In this document: piece after piece, positions 1 to 11,971 of the stretch
How positions within the stretch are numbered: position 1 is the first letter of the stretch
Layout of the letters: each line of letters opens with the position of its first letter
NCBI GenBank assembly: GCA_964020155.1
Contig: OZ026556.1
Location: 5,160,267 to 5,224,266 of the forward strand
Direction: 5' to 3'
Length of the DNA stretch: 64,000 nucleotides
Origin: Chondrilla cf. caribensis
Taxonomy: Eukaryota; Porifera; Demospongiae; Chondrillida; Chondrillidae
Position numbers and translations under genes: made by a program
Notes under the pieces: generated by a model
Databases searched by the model: none
What the model saw: the letters and a program-made list of their open reading frames with translations, nothing else
Told to the model about the DNA's origin: nothing

Positions 1-33
1 ACACACACACACACACACACGCACACACACACA
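1..33. repeat. (CA)n microsatellite at the left edge
   Basis: CA dinucleotide run with one CG interruption. It continues beyond the window. The following 500 bp hold no recognisable exon apart from another TG run at about 433-468. Confidence 0.9.
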
Positions 34-431
34 TGCATACATACATACTCACGTATACTATTGGTCTGTGTGTCATGACTATGTAGTGAACACACAGAAG
101 CATGTAATACTACCTGTAACTTGTTTGTATGTTTGCACGGCTATTCACTGCTGTTACAACTACACACATACCACTGTTGAGCCGTGTTTCATCCGATGTA
201 TATCACACCCTTTACTGTATTGGATACCCCAAAATATGCTCAGTAATGTTGTTATTGAGTGTGTTCTTGTAATAATGACTGATTGGGTGTGCCTCCCTCT
301 GGGTGTGTACATGACTTGCTGTTGGGTAGCATTTATCAAGCCCTTGTTGTGCTGTGTCCGAGAAACAACAAGAGTCCTTGCTCACCATTTCCTACTGGGT
401 ACTCTCTAGACCTGTTGCAGTATGAAGGTTG

Positions 432-472
<41 letters not shown>

Positions 473-532
473 ATTTCTTTACCTACGTAGCTCTTCCTGT
501 TACCTGTAAACAAACTCACGCCCCCCCCCCAG

Positions 533-3197
533 GTCTGGCTACCAGAGACCAGGATTCTCCCGAGCACAGACAGTACCAGCAGAGGTGTGGCCCGAAAGAA
601 CCAGCAGGGACAAGTTCCCCCCATGTGAGCCTAGAACTATGTACCTACCTGTAACACAATCACATACGTATGTACGTACGTATGTACGTGCATGCATTCT
701 GTGTGGCTTGATACTGAGTTTTTTAGTTGAGTGGTTGGTGCTCTCTTCTGTAGTGTGGTATGATGATGGGGAGGATGTTGACTTTGGAAACGGTGGATCA
801 ACTGTTCCTCAGCTGGGTATTGATATGGTTGCTGGGAAACCAAATGGAAGGTATTTTCCCTTTTCTCCTCCCAAGTTATCGGAACAGGATAAAACATCAA
901 AGCGAATTATGAAAAAATCACAAGTTTGTCCTCTTTTGTCCTCATTCCGACATTCATTCAGTTCTCTGTGTTAACGCCATGTTCTCTCCACTTTATTCAG
1001 AGTGGATCCACTCTACCTTCAAGGAGTCCACAAGTTCAAAGGAACAGATCTGGAACTTTGAACAAGATAGCAAGGAAGTTTGGCTCAAAGAAACCAAAAG
1101 CATCTGATAACGAGGAAGTGGAGGAAGCAATCCATCGTCCGAGATCGAGCAGCTTCTCTTTTCCTGAGGATTTCAACTCACGGTAAGAATTATATTTAGT
1201 CAGTCACTTTGTGTGTATATGTACATACATACATATGTATACTTGTATGTATAGGTTGAGGTCTTAGTGTATATAGATATGTGTTTACTTGTTTGGTTCT
1301 ACCTCACACAGAGGTCGGCGTGCTCAGAGCTTGGAGCGTCTCAACGACAAGTCTCCCACCTCACCTGATGAGAGAGAGAATTCCAGTGTGCTTGCAACCA
1401 TTGGGACACCAAAAATGTTTCGCAGTAAAAAGATGAAGAAAGTAGTAGATAATGATTCAGTGTCTCTCTCGGGATCAATTTGTGAGCCTTCTTGTCCATG
1501 TGACCTGAGATGGTGTCCTGTGACTGTTTCTGTGTTCTCTATTTCATAGCTAATTTATTCAAGGGTGATAAATCCAGCTCCAAGAAGCACCCTCCCAGCT
1601 CTGGGTCCATCGACACCTTGTTTGCAGCCGTGATGAACCAGGACATGGACAAGGTCCAGTTCATTCTCAGCACGGAAGTGATGGACCTCAACAGCAGGAA
1701 CGAGGACGGGTTCACCCCACTGGACCTGGCTGTGATGATGGATAACCCACTTCTTGCCGGTTTGTTGCAAGACCACGGAGCAAGGGACAGCCAGCAATGT
1801 CAGTTGAGCCATGTCACGTCCTCTGTAGCTCAACTGTCCGTGTAGCCTTCGATCAGGTATCAGGTAATCTTATTTAACCTGGGGAACCATTAGCCATAGG
1901 CTACTTCAGTGGCACCCAGAATGTCCATGGTAAATAACTGGCAACATCACCTCTGATCCATGAGCGGTGATTGGTTTTGCCTATAGCCAAGCAAACACAT
2001 GCTGTGCTTCAGGCTGTAGTGAAGATGTGACTGAATGGAGTCCTTACACCCCACCTGAATAGAGCCTCATATGTACATGCCTCAATGGTACCTGTATGAG
2101 TGGTTGTATTGTTCCTCCATCCTGGAATACAGCCATGATTATCATCATTGGTGGTTCGCAGTTGTTGGGTATCTCGATTCATGAGTGTTTCACTGATGAA
2201 GTATTTGTCAGATCATCAGTTTTAGCAACTCCATAATTGGCTATGCTTATTTCTAATGGTTTCCCCTTCACCCTCCAGACTTCAAAGACCCTACACTAAG
2301 AATAGGAACCCTGACCAGTCTGATCAACGAATGTGAGCATGAAATAACTCTATTGATGATGCAATCACTACAGGCTGGAGGCTACACAGCCAGTACTGTA
2401 GCTAAGGTGAGTACATACATGTGCAGGCATGTGGTAGGGTGTCATTCCTGTTTGCATTCAGCATGGCTTCTAAGTTCCTTATGACCTCAAGTATTCCAGT
2501 AGATCTGGTAGTGGATCGTACTTCACGGTATATATTCCCTAGCGTAGTCCTGCCTTCCAATGGCAATCTTTAGTGACACAATTGTAGGTAGTTTTCTAGT
2601 GATTTTAGTTTATAACCAATCTCAGAACTCCTTGAATTTAGTCTAGTTTGGGTAGTTAATGGCTGTTGAACACCGGAGATCAAAGTCCCTCTGTTTACCC
2701 CGGGAAGTGGTGTACAGAATTGATCACCCACGCCTCCCCCCTCACTACCAATCACAGGAGTTGGGCAAGAGACTACAGCACTGGGAATGGAGGAGGCACT
2801 ACTTCAAGAAAATGAAGCAATTCTGTGTTTCCATAAGTGAGTGTCCCTGCTCCCACAAACAATCCCTGTCTGCAGTACACGTAACCAGCACCACTTACCT
2901 TCACCTAGCTCCCCCTGGTCCACCCAAGTGTGTCACCCTGTCAGTGGCATCCTCACAGAAGTTGACTGTGGCATTCTCACCACCCGATGGTGAAGAAGAC
3001 AGTCGTACGGTCATCACACGATACAGAAGTGAGTTAGAGGACCATGTCCTCCTCTTTATCACTGCCTTCACATTTTGTACTGTCAATCTGGTTGTGTGTA
3101 TCAAGGTACGTACGTACAAGTGACCCAGAGGTGTTCATCTGATGTTTGTGCATTGTTCCTTGATGTTGTTTATTACTCTATACTGGTTTTCTACTAT

Positions 3198-3249
<52 letters not shown>

Positions 3250-4836
3250 ATGTTACTGTTTTGTGTTGTGATCTTGTTCAGTTGAGTGGAGTCAGGATGA
3301 GGATTTCTCTGAACTAGCCGGTGAGAGAACTACAGCGGATGTGAGGAACCTGGAGTACACCATACCGGACCTCAAGGAGGTGTGTTCAGGGTTTGGTTGA
3401 CTGTAGTGTGCGCTAGTATGTTGAGTACTGGTTCTAGTATGTATATTAGTTCATTGGATGCTGTCAATCTGTGTTGTGTATGCCCCTCTCCTTTATCTTT
3501 GAATTACAAGTTCAATTCTCTCCATCAAATAGGGAGAGAAGTACTTTGTGCGTGTCTCAGCTTGTAATTTAGCAGGATTTGGTCCATGTGTCCCCTCAAC
3601 GCCCCCCAGTGCCACTCCCTCCAGTAGGTCACACACATGGCTACATACCACACTACACATTGCTACTGACAGTGTGCACACACTAACCAGTAGATCATCA
3701 CTGTTGACTGTGAGTGTTGACCCTCTGTCCTACAGCATGGCACAACTGTGCAGTCACCAAGCCTCGCTACGAGGGCAGCTTCAACAGCATATTGACGCTG
3801 GGAGCTCACACAAAGAACTTTTATACTCAAAACTCGGCAGCGACTATACTCACAGAGATAAGCTCCTCCCCCTCACAAAATACAAGACAGAAATCGATCA
3901 AAAGAGGAATATCCAAGTTTTTTGGAAATACAGTCAAATATCACAAAAATTTAAAACCGTAAGTTCAACTCTCCTGATCAGTTTTACTAGTGTTCTAGTG
4001 AAAGCATCTGTTGTCATTTATTCCCCCAGGGGCTTGTATTTGGCATTGGTGTATCATTCTGATGACGACCGTATCCTTGTAACAACTGATGACAATATCC
4101 CAATCGTTGAAGTTGGAGATGAGTACAACAGAGGCACCCTGGGAGCTGATATCTCCTGGCTAAACAGGGTTAGTTGTGTGAACCGTATGTACTGTGTGTA
4201 CTGTGTGTGCTGCGTATGCTGTGTGTACCGTATGTACTGTGTGTCCTGTGTGTGTACCGTATGTACTGTGTGTCCTGTGTGTGCTGTGTGTATTTTGTGT
4301 AGTTATTTCATGATGTTGAATAATGAAATAAAATAATATGTACATTGGAAGTGTTTATACCATGATACCTGCAGGTGCTGTGTGCCAGTGATCTGGTGAA
4401 GACGCTACGAGACATATCAAGCACTTGTGTCACATCCCCGAACATCAATTTCAGAAATAAGCTCCTCTCAGTTCTGTGTGATCTTCAGGTGTGTGTCAGT
4501 GCGTGTGTGTACTCCAGCTGTCAGTGAGTACCTGTGTACGTATATCTGTCTTCACTGGACTGTTCATCCCTCAGTCGTCCCTGGGCGTGGTGGACTTGGG
4601 TCAGCTCTACCCTCAGCCCTACTTCGATGCCGGTGCCACTGTGCTGGCCATTGTCAACCAAGTGGAGACACTCAAGTCACTGGGACAGTCACTGAAGTGG
4701 ACTACTTTGCAGAAGTTTGCTCGTAAGAGGAGTACCAGTCAGACCCCGTACCACGTGATTCAGATCGCAGGTTCTATACCGGATAGGATTGCTATTGACA
4801 TTATGGTGTGTGTGTGTGTGTGTGTGTGTGTGTTGT

Positions 4837-4918
<82 letters not shown>

Positions 4919-5671
4919 TGTGTGTGTGTGTGTGTGTTGTGTGTGTGTGTGTTGTGTGCGTGTGCGTGTGTGTTGTGTGTGTGTGATTCCTTCATTGTCC
5001 TGCTGCAGGATCTCATTATTTATCATAAACGGAGTAAAGAGCCTCTCCCACGAGGCCTCTACATTGGCTACTACCAAGCCATGAGCACAGTTGGCTACCT
5101 TAAGATGCTGGGCTCTAAGAACCACCCAAATGTCCTGCCTCACAGAGCAATCAGAAGCTCACCCAACGTGTCCAGGTGTGTGTATGTGTGTGTTGCGTGT
5201 GTTGTGTGTGGTGGAGAATTGCTTGTGAAGCTCGGTGCTTGGCTTGTAGGGAGGAATGGGAGTGGCTGACCTCCCTCGGGGACAAAGAGAGACAAGACAA
5301 CTACCAACCTACTGAGCTGGTCAAGGTCTTCCAGAAGCAGCTTGTGTCCACAATAAAGCTTTTTGTTGAAGAACTTGCACTTCCTGAAGAAGTGAGCTCA
5401 CGACTTCCTGTCATGTGATGAAGTCATTTATCATTTCCTGCTCTTTAGGACGTGAAGGCTCTTCGTCTGTACACCTCGGAGGTCATCGAATTGAACGAGG
5501 ATGTATCATTCATACTACTCATGCCGTCAGAGGACATGGTGTGCATGCCCCCAGGCAGCGAGGAAGCACTGCTGAACTATCCCAACACAATGTCCATCCC
5601 CATCCACCTCTTCCAGATTGGTGAGATCTGCTTAAGATGTATCCCCACTATAGTTGTTGTTGTTGTTGTTG

Positions 5672-5712
<41 letters not shown>

Positions 5713-5925
5713 CGTGTGTGTGTGTATGTGTGTGTGTGTGTATGTGTGTGTGTGGTGTATGCATCCATATGTGAGATACGTAGTATGCATTCTTGTCACA
5801 GTGCCTTGTCATTCTTCTCGCCCCAGTGCAATTCAACACCTACCAACAAGCATTTCTCAAAATGTATGCACAGTTATCAGCTCGTTTGGAATTAGAATTA
5901 GCTGTTTCACAGCATAAGAGAAGAC

Positions 5926-5985
<60 letters not shown>

Positions 5986-6831
5986 GCATACTCGTGTGTG
6001 TATGTGTGTACGTGTGCTTGCATGTAATTGCATGTACATGTTGTCCTTCAGGCCTTCACCAAGGATGAGATGGCCATGGCTAGTGAAGCTCACACTTGTC
6101 TGGAGCAGTTCAATGAGGTGAACAATTCTCCTATTAGTTGGCTGTTTTAGACTAATTATATTTAAGCAATTGTTGTAATTTGCAGCGATTAGATGGTCTT
6201 TGGCACCGAGTCACTTGGACTGATGATGTTCTAAAAAAGGGCAGAGAAGTAGATGGTGGAACCCCTCTACAACTTTTATTCAACTCTTTCGATAAGAAGG
6301 AAGGTTAGACAGTTTAACTCATGTCACAGGAAATGACTTCAGTTTTATTATAATATTTTATTCTGACTGACATCAACTAGTGTCCCAACCAAAGATAGCA
6401 AATACCCCCTCCTTGAACTTTGTAAAGATCCAGCCCATGTATAACACAGGGCTGGCTATGGGGACGACTGTAAAGGTGTGTGTATCACCTTTCTCTATGT
6501 GCCGTATGGTGTATGGTCATATCACAGGTGACTCTTCATGTGTTTACAGTTGAACATTAACCTGGGAACTAGAGTGAGCAATGTTGTACGGCAGTCAGTT
6601 TTACAGTTGGACGATGTCAGGCGCAGCAGAGGGAAGCAAGGACCAAACATAACTGATGAAGACCTCAGTGATTTCTATGTATCAGTCGCTCCATCCGGGA
6701 GCAAGGAATTTATCATTCCAAATGACTTCTTAATGTCACAACTTCCCAGTAAATGGCCAAATTGTCAGTTGTTTTTAAGGAGACACTCAGAATACCACCA
6801 GACCGAACAAGGGCCTTGCACGAGCGTCTGA
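533..6831 (+). CDS. ANKFN1: ANKFN1 / Wide-awake (banderuola)-like ankyrin and fibronectin III protein, multi-exon, 5' end unresolved
   Basis: At least 18 exons are joined by GT/AG borders. A basic, serine-rich N-terminal part is read at about 1001-1182 and 1312-1478. One exon at about 1551-1798 holds ankyrin-like sequence (TLFAAVMNQDMDKVQF, DGFTPLDLAVMMDNP). A fibronectin III domain is spread over exons near 2910-3030, 3282-3378 and 3534-3648 (PPGPPKCVTLSV, YFVRVSACNLAGFGPC). The family-specific central region follows from 3737 to 5930, and a Ras-association-like C-terminus ends at the TGA at 6829-6831. ANKFN1 and fly Wide awake/Banderuola share this order; the fly protein is a cytoplasmic/cortical adaptor linked to Dlg and to neuronal excitability. 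The exons at 533-584 and about 749-870 are weakly supported because reading phase does not settle their borders. The true start codon may lie further left. Confidence 0.82.
3200..3245. repeat. (TG)n microsatellite, ANKFN1-like intron
   Basis: TG dinucleotide run inside the intron between two fibronectin III exons. Confidence 0.95.
4805..4985 (+). repeat. Compound (GT)n tract starting at a 5' splice site
   Basis: About 180 bp of GT repeats broken by TTG, CTG and CGTG units. The upstream exon ends ...DRIAIDIM at 4804, so the first GT of the tract is the donor dinucleotide. The tract fills most of this intron; the next exon starts after CTGCAG at about 5009. Confidence 0.9.
5651..5757 (+). repeat. 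(GTT)n(GT)n compound microsatellite, ANKFN1-like intron
   Basis: A block of GTT units passes into GT units with GC and GTAT interruptions. It lies in the intron after the exon ending ...SIPIHLFQI. Confidence 0.92.
5929..5980 (+). repeat. (GT)n microsatellite starting at a 5' splice site
   Basis: The exon ends ...QHKRRQ (AGACAG) and the GT run begins at the next base, so the donor is the first repeat unit. Confidence 0.9.
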
Positions 6832-7307
6832 TTTCACGGTGTATAACACGTGCTCCTGATGCAATTATGTAACGTGAACAATCATACGATTATCAGTACA
6901 ACAACGTTTGTTTTTATACATGTTGTTTTTATGCATTCATATCACTATTATAACAATACAAATTATCCGATTGTTTTAGTATGGTAATAATCGTTCATAT
7001 TTAACATAAATTTTATATGTCGCGTAGTATAATACAATTCCTACGTGTAGTTTACAATATAAACACCACTGACGCAACAACTGGATCAAACCAGTGTGTA
7101 CCAGCGTCGCCTGGTGCGCGTCAACCGGTTAATACCATATCTGAGCAGTGTAGACTAGAACCGTTTGAAGATGAGAGGAAGGCTATAGCACGGGATCAGC
7201 GTATCATTCGCTAGCTCTGACTTGTATTAGGCTAGTCGTTTGTTGTACGAAAAAGTAAAAAGATAAAAAAGGAGTGATATTTATTGTTAGAGATTTTAAA
7301 GAAGATA
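6832..7307. other. Intergenic spacer between the ANKFN1-like gene and SLC25A38
   Basis: 476 bp, AT-rich in its first half, with no exon-like sequence. It should hold the 3' UTR of the ANKFN1-like gene and the promoter of SLC25A38. A CACGTG hexamer lies near 6846. No TATA box could be assigned. Confidence 0.7.
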
Positions 7308-8542
7308 ATGGGTCGGAAAGGCCAGGTGAGAAGAAGTCTCCGGTGCTGTTCGGAAACTTGCTCGATCTTTTGTGATAACTTGAAATTTTAATCCTTGGTT
7401 TGATGGTGCCTTCTGATTTTTTGCAGGAATTTTTAGTAAATTTTGCTGGTGGTGCTGTCAGCGGGTCCATGTGTTCCACGCTTTTTCAGCCTTTTGACCT
7501 TCTAAAGACGAAGTTACAGCTGAACACAGTTGCCTTGTAAGTATTTTAACAGCCTGAATGGCTTGCGTGCGTTCTGTTAAGAAGGAATGTCCATATAGGA
7601 ACGTTGGGAATGGAAACGTAGTGAAAACTGCAGCTCACGTTATTCAAGCCGAGAGGCTGTGGGGCTTATGGAGAGGCACCTTACCGGTGAGTGGGTCTGC
7701 TACTTCGTGGAAGTAACGAGTTGTCTGTGTGTGTTATGAGGAAGGATCTTTGGCTGGTAACCGGTGGCTGTTTTCGAGACAAAAATGCATTTTATGTTAA
7801 TAGATTCTTTTCGTCCCTCAGTCGATCACTAGGTGCGTTCCAGGAATTGGCTTATATTTTGGATGCGTTCATACAATGAAGTCATTCTATGGGTAAGAAT
7901 GTTCATTGTTACCTGGCTGGAAGTAACATTTTGATTGATGTGGTGTGCATGTGTACTTGTAGGAAACCTGACAAAGACTTAAAAATGCAGGAATCACTCT
8001 TGATTGGCTTCTCATCACGTTCCTTTGTTTCAATGTGCGTGATGCCTGCCTCTGTCTTGAAGACACGATATGAGAGTGGGTCATTCGGTTACACCAGCCA
8101 ATCGAACGCTTTGAGGAAGATAATTGCAAAAGAAGGAATAAGAGGCCTGTATCGAGGATCTGCAGCTACTGTCCTGAGAGATGCGCCCTTTTCTGGACTC
8201 TATCTGATGTTCTACATAAAGAGCAAGCAAGTTGTGAAGTCATACACAGACCTTCAGGATCTGATGGCCATCCATAACCTGATATGTGGTGTGTTTGCAG
8301 CAACAACGGCCTCCATCATGACCCAGCCAGCCGATGTAATTCGAACTCACCAGCAGGTCGAACACACAAGAGTGAAGGGGACGTACGAGGTTGTCGCTGC
8401 CATCCTGAAGAAGAAAGGTGTCTCTGGCCTTTTCACTGGTATCTCTTTGAGACTGATGAGGCGTGCTTGTATGGCTGCCTTCACATGGACTTTTTACGAG
8501 GAACTAGTCAAAGTTATCCGTCACGTTCTGAATGCAAGATGA
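7308..8542 (+). CDS. SLC25A38: SLC25A38-like mitochondrial glycine carrier
   Basis: Five exons give about 288 residues, close to the roughly 300 usual for the family. The short first exon encodes MGRKGQ (7308-7325). The next exons follow at about 7426-7536, 7600-7686, 7821-7891 and 7962-8542. All three carrier signature repeats are visible: PFDLLKTKLQ, PASVLKTRYE and PADVIRTHQQ. In this family (yeast Hem25) the inner-membrane carrier imports glycine into mitochondria for the first step of haem synthesis. The reading SITRCVPGIGLYFG across exon 4 is typical of SLC25A38. The frame is intact and no key residue appears to be missing. The fold alone would also fit other SLC25 members; the assignment rests on overall resemblance. 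Confidence 0.87.
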
Positions 8543-9153
8543 TCGCGTGGAGATTGTTGTTGAAATTCATGACTATCTTTAATTGGAGTGGAACCAAGTT
8601 TTATTTTATCGTCACCACAGTCTGAACCAAACTTATCACAAGCACTAGCACTAGCACTAGCACTAGCACCAGCACCAGCACCAGTACCAGCCTGCATGAA
8701 ATTTTTATGTTTCCTTCAAATTGTGTACTTCTATGTTCATAATTTCTTTTTAGTATGGTCATCAATTGTGTAATTTATTAATTTATTGCATGTTTGATTC
8801 ATAATGATATTATGCAATATCATTGCATGTTAGGATGAATTTATATTTGTGATATGGTTGTCAGTTTGTTGCAGATAGTATCAAGGATTGGCTCCTGTCA
8901 GGACAACGCGTAGCTGCATGATAACACTGTACATGACCTATTGTCCCATACTAAGGGATTTGGTAAAAAGGGCCAACCATGCAATAATTATAAGTACTAT
9001 GATATCAAGTGATCATGATGTACATGAATTTCATTATTCAAATGAATAAAAATAAGAGTGAAATTATGGGAAACATAATGTACATGTATACTATAGAACA
9101 CATATTTGGTCAAGCAAGAATCAACTGAACAATATTATATACATTCATTGTAA
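8543..9153. other. Convergent 3' intergenic region (SLC25A38 / TBC1D16-like)
   Basis: 611 bp between two stop codons facing each other. It includes a short hexamer minisatellite at 8640-8692 and then AT-rich sequence with small palindromes around 8800-8830 (ATGCAATATCATTGCAT). No coding sequence is supported. Confidence 0.7.
8640..8692. repeat. (CACTAG/CACCAG)n hexamer minisatellite
   Basis: About eight hexamers (AGCACT, then AGCACC, last AGTACC) in the presumed 3' UTR of SLC25A38. Confidence 0.9.
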
Positions 9154-11449
9154 CTAGACAACATCTGTGAGCACATGAAGTGATGTGAGGTTGGTCATTA
9201 AAATGTCAGACAGTTCCTGAGGTAGGGGCGTCTTTGAAGTTCTTAAGGCGTGAAGGAGTCCTCTTGCTTGTGACAGCACCACATCAACAGGCATGGACAG
9301 AGCTAGTCCTGCAAAGTGGATCATCAGCTCATCCGAAGAGTAGCACTCGACCATGGGCTTGTTCCCATACATAGCTATGATGGCCACACACACAAATAGA
9401 TGAAAAGAGTTAGATTCTGGACATGCCCAGCAACTCTCCCAAATCCTTAGGGTATCCTCAATACCAAACTCCCGTTTGAAGTTCACCAGAAGCCATCTGT
9501 GGGTGAACAGTAGTTCTGAGCCGCCTTCTATGGACAGAAGGTAGCGGTGGAACGTGGGGACCAGGAACTCAATCAGGTGCAGGAGTGTCCTCTACAAAAG
9601 GGAAAATCCCATTCACATGTCAATATTCACACTCAAATAAAGGTAAATACGTACATAAATGAAATAACACAAACACAGGTAAACAAGCTTTCACAATGTA
9701 CACACGATCACAAGCTGAAATACACAACATACAATACAAAACAAAGTCGTACTATCTGTTCCTCCAGGGACTGAGCAGCTTGCGAGGACATGAACAAAGC
9801 ATGTGTTTCCAGTAAGTTCACAAAACACCAAAATGCAATGGGAATGTCTTTGACAATGGAGAGCAGTGGCAGGGCCAGGTCAGTCATCCCCTGGCTGTAG
9901 ACCGCCTTTGCATTATACATCAAGTAGCAGAGAACTAGGGTTCTGTGGTGGAATATCAGCAGTGACATGGAGGGTGCATTCCTCATGAACATTAGATACA
10001 TACTTCAGATTTTCTTTGGAGTTCTCTTTGTTGTCAAATAGCTTACTGGATAGGTCAGCTCTGGACACATCCTTTTCCATAGCTTCGTTAGCAGACAACA
10101 GGGAAGGACATTCAGAGAACATCTCTGTAAGCCTGACATCAGGTAGATTGAGAAGGCAGTCAAGTGACCAGACGTAAAGATTAGACAGTTATGTAAACTT
10201 CAAAGTAGCTGGTGTACTCTCACATTTTCGCTTGCAGTTGTTCAAAATCTTCAATCATTTTCTTCCTCTTTGCTAGGCACTCTTGACCACTCAACCTCCA
10301 ACTGAACACATTCAGCAGATACGGCCACACAGCTTGACGTAGCTCGTGACAGACTCCTCTGAAGAACACAACCTATTACATCACAGAAAATAGTCATGAC
10401 ATGTAGGAAGTAGTCACATGACTTGTAGGACCCAGTCACATGCCATGTGGTAGGAAGTGGTCACATGACTTGTAGGACCCAGTCACATGCCATGTGGTAG
10501 GAAGTGGTCACATGACTTGTAGGATCCAGTCACATGCCATGTGGTAGGAAGTGTAGTCACATGACTTGTAGGACCCAGTCACATGCCATGTGGTAGGAAG
10601 TGTAGTCACATGATGTGAATGGAGTGCTCTGAATAGCCAATAAACCACAAATAAACAAGCAATATAGCCAGTAAACACAAAATGAACATGACAGACACAT
10701 GAACTGACATTTTGAACAAAACTTGGATCAGAGATGGAGTCATCCAAGTGTTTCAAGTGACCCCATCGCTCCAGTGTTAGCATACTCCTGAATTCTGTCT
10801 CCCCCGGGTGAAGCTCGGGGAGACTCAATTGAGGAAGACAAACATTGAATACATATATTTGGTTGTCGTCTGTGAGCAAGGTCTTCTTCAGGTAGGCACA
10901 CTGCTGGAGGACCTTATACAGCCCGGCTACACCCCCTTGGGTGAACTCAAATACGTGGACAGTATCATTTGCTTCTCTGACAGTGACATGTCCGCAGTCA
11001 TCAGGAGTAGACATGGATCCTGAGAAGAACACTCGTATCTCTTCCACTTTGCTGCTGTCGATAGAGATCGTTTCCAGGTGATTCCCGTCTGCCGTCTTAT
11101 CGTTCGGATTTCGGTCGCGACCATGGAGACCTGCATTCGGTATCCAGTTTATTATAAGAACCATTCCAAACACTACAGTGTCCCGTGATCTTACGAACAA
11201 ATAACCAGGAATTTTCTTGCTACACTTTAAAATAACGTTATTCTTTGCGTATACGATGCCTTCCTCCTCTTCGTCTCCGAGCGGGACTGGGTCTTCCTGA
11301 ACCGAGGGAGAAGTCGTGTACCATCCAAACCTTTTGAAAGCTTTCTCAATTTGTTCGGCTCCCAATTTTGCCGTGTTGTCGATGCCTATAGTTAGAGACC
11401 CGACGACTTTTTCAAGTTCCTTGGCAGCTTTTTTGCTAAATTCAGCCAT
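9154..11449 (-). CDS. TBC1D16: TBC1D16-like Rab GTPase-activating protein
   Basis: The first exon (11449 down to about 10705) encodes MAEFSKKAAKELEKVVGS and a family-specific N-terminal module (PGYLFVRSRDTVVFGMVL, then LPELHPGETEF). Later exons near 10373-10224, 10141-10005, 9950-9755 and 9591-9154 encode the TBC domain: ELRQAVWPYLLNVFS, then EKDVSRAD with the arginine-finger position, then the glutamine-finger segment AVYSQGMTD, then NFKREFGIEDTLRIWESCW and FHLFVCVAII. TBC1D16 is known as a Rab4A GAP in receptor recycling. Human TBC1D16 has a long insert between the N-terminal module and the TBC domain; here the region is compact. The start codon is 174 bp from that of the divergent Lgl gene. 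Confidence 0.85.
10390..10612. repeat. Tandem repeat of about 54-57 bp, four copies, in a TBC1D16-like intron
   Basis: Units contain AGTCACATGACTTGTAGGA followed by CCCAGTCACATGCCATGTGG and TAGGAAGTG. Later copies differ by a GTA insertion and a C/T change. The unit carries CACATG and CATGTGG motifs. Confidence 0.92.
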
Positions 11450-11623
11450 TTTGTTCGTTTTATCAGAATAGACTAGATTTCCATTCCAAATGTTTCGACT
11501 GGCAGTTGGAATTCACGAAGGTCACACGTACAGCGATACAGTCCATAGCTCAGTGATCAGTATCTGCCGCGATCCGTACTTGATCCTACAGTTAGGGTAA
11601 ACTATCTCAATCCAATCAGCAAA
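11450..11623. promoter_or_regulatory. Bidirectional promoter, TBC1D16-like / first Lgl gene
   Basis: 174 bp separate two divergent ATG codons. Both starts fit conserved N-termini, so this segment must hold both 5' UTRs and promoters. No TATA box is evident. Confidence 0.65.
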
Positions 11624-11888
11624 ATGCCGAAGAAGAAGAGAGGTCAATCAAAGATAGAGGAATTGAATGGGGACCACTTCACTTTCCAAAAGGTTATTTC
11701 TCCAAGTTATGCCCGTTGGTGATATCTGTTGCTAGACTGACGGCTTGTCCTCCCTCAGACCGCAGTCCACGGCTTCCCCTCTTCTCCGTCTGCGATCTCT
11801 TATATAGAAGACCTGAATTTCCTGATTCTTGGCACAGCCAATGGAGAGATTGCAGTGTATCTACACACCATGTGTGCGCATTCATCTA

Positions 11889-11934
<46 letters not shown>

Positions 11935-11936
11935 TA

Positions 11937-11971
<35 letters not shown>

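Noticed and set aside
1240..1290. Start of the ANKFN1-like gene near the exon at 1312
   Set aside because: Upstream exons (1001-1182) splice in phase into it, so the start is further left and not fixed.
4760..5269. Frames of alternating Val-Cys or His-Thr residues
   Set aside because: They are translations of GT/CA microsatellites and recur at every such tract in the window.
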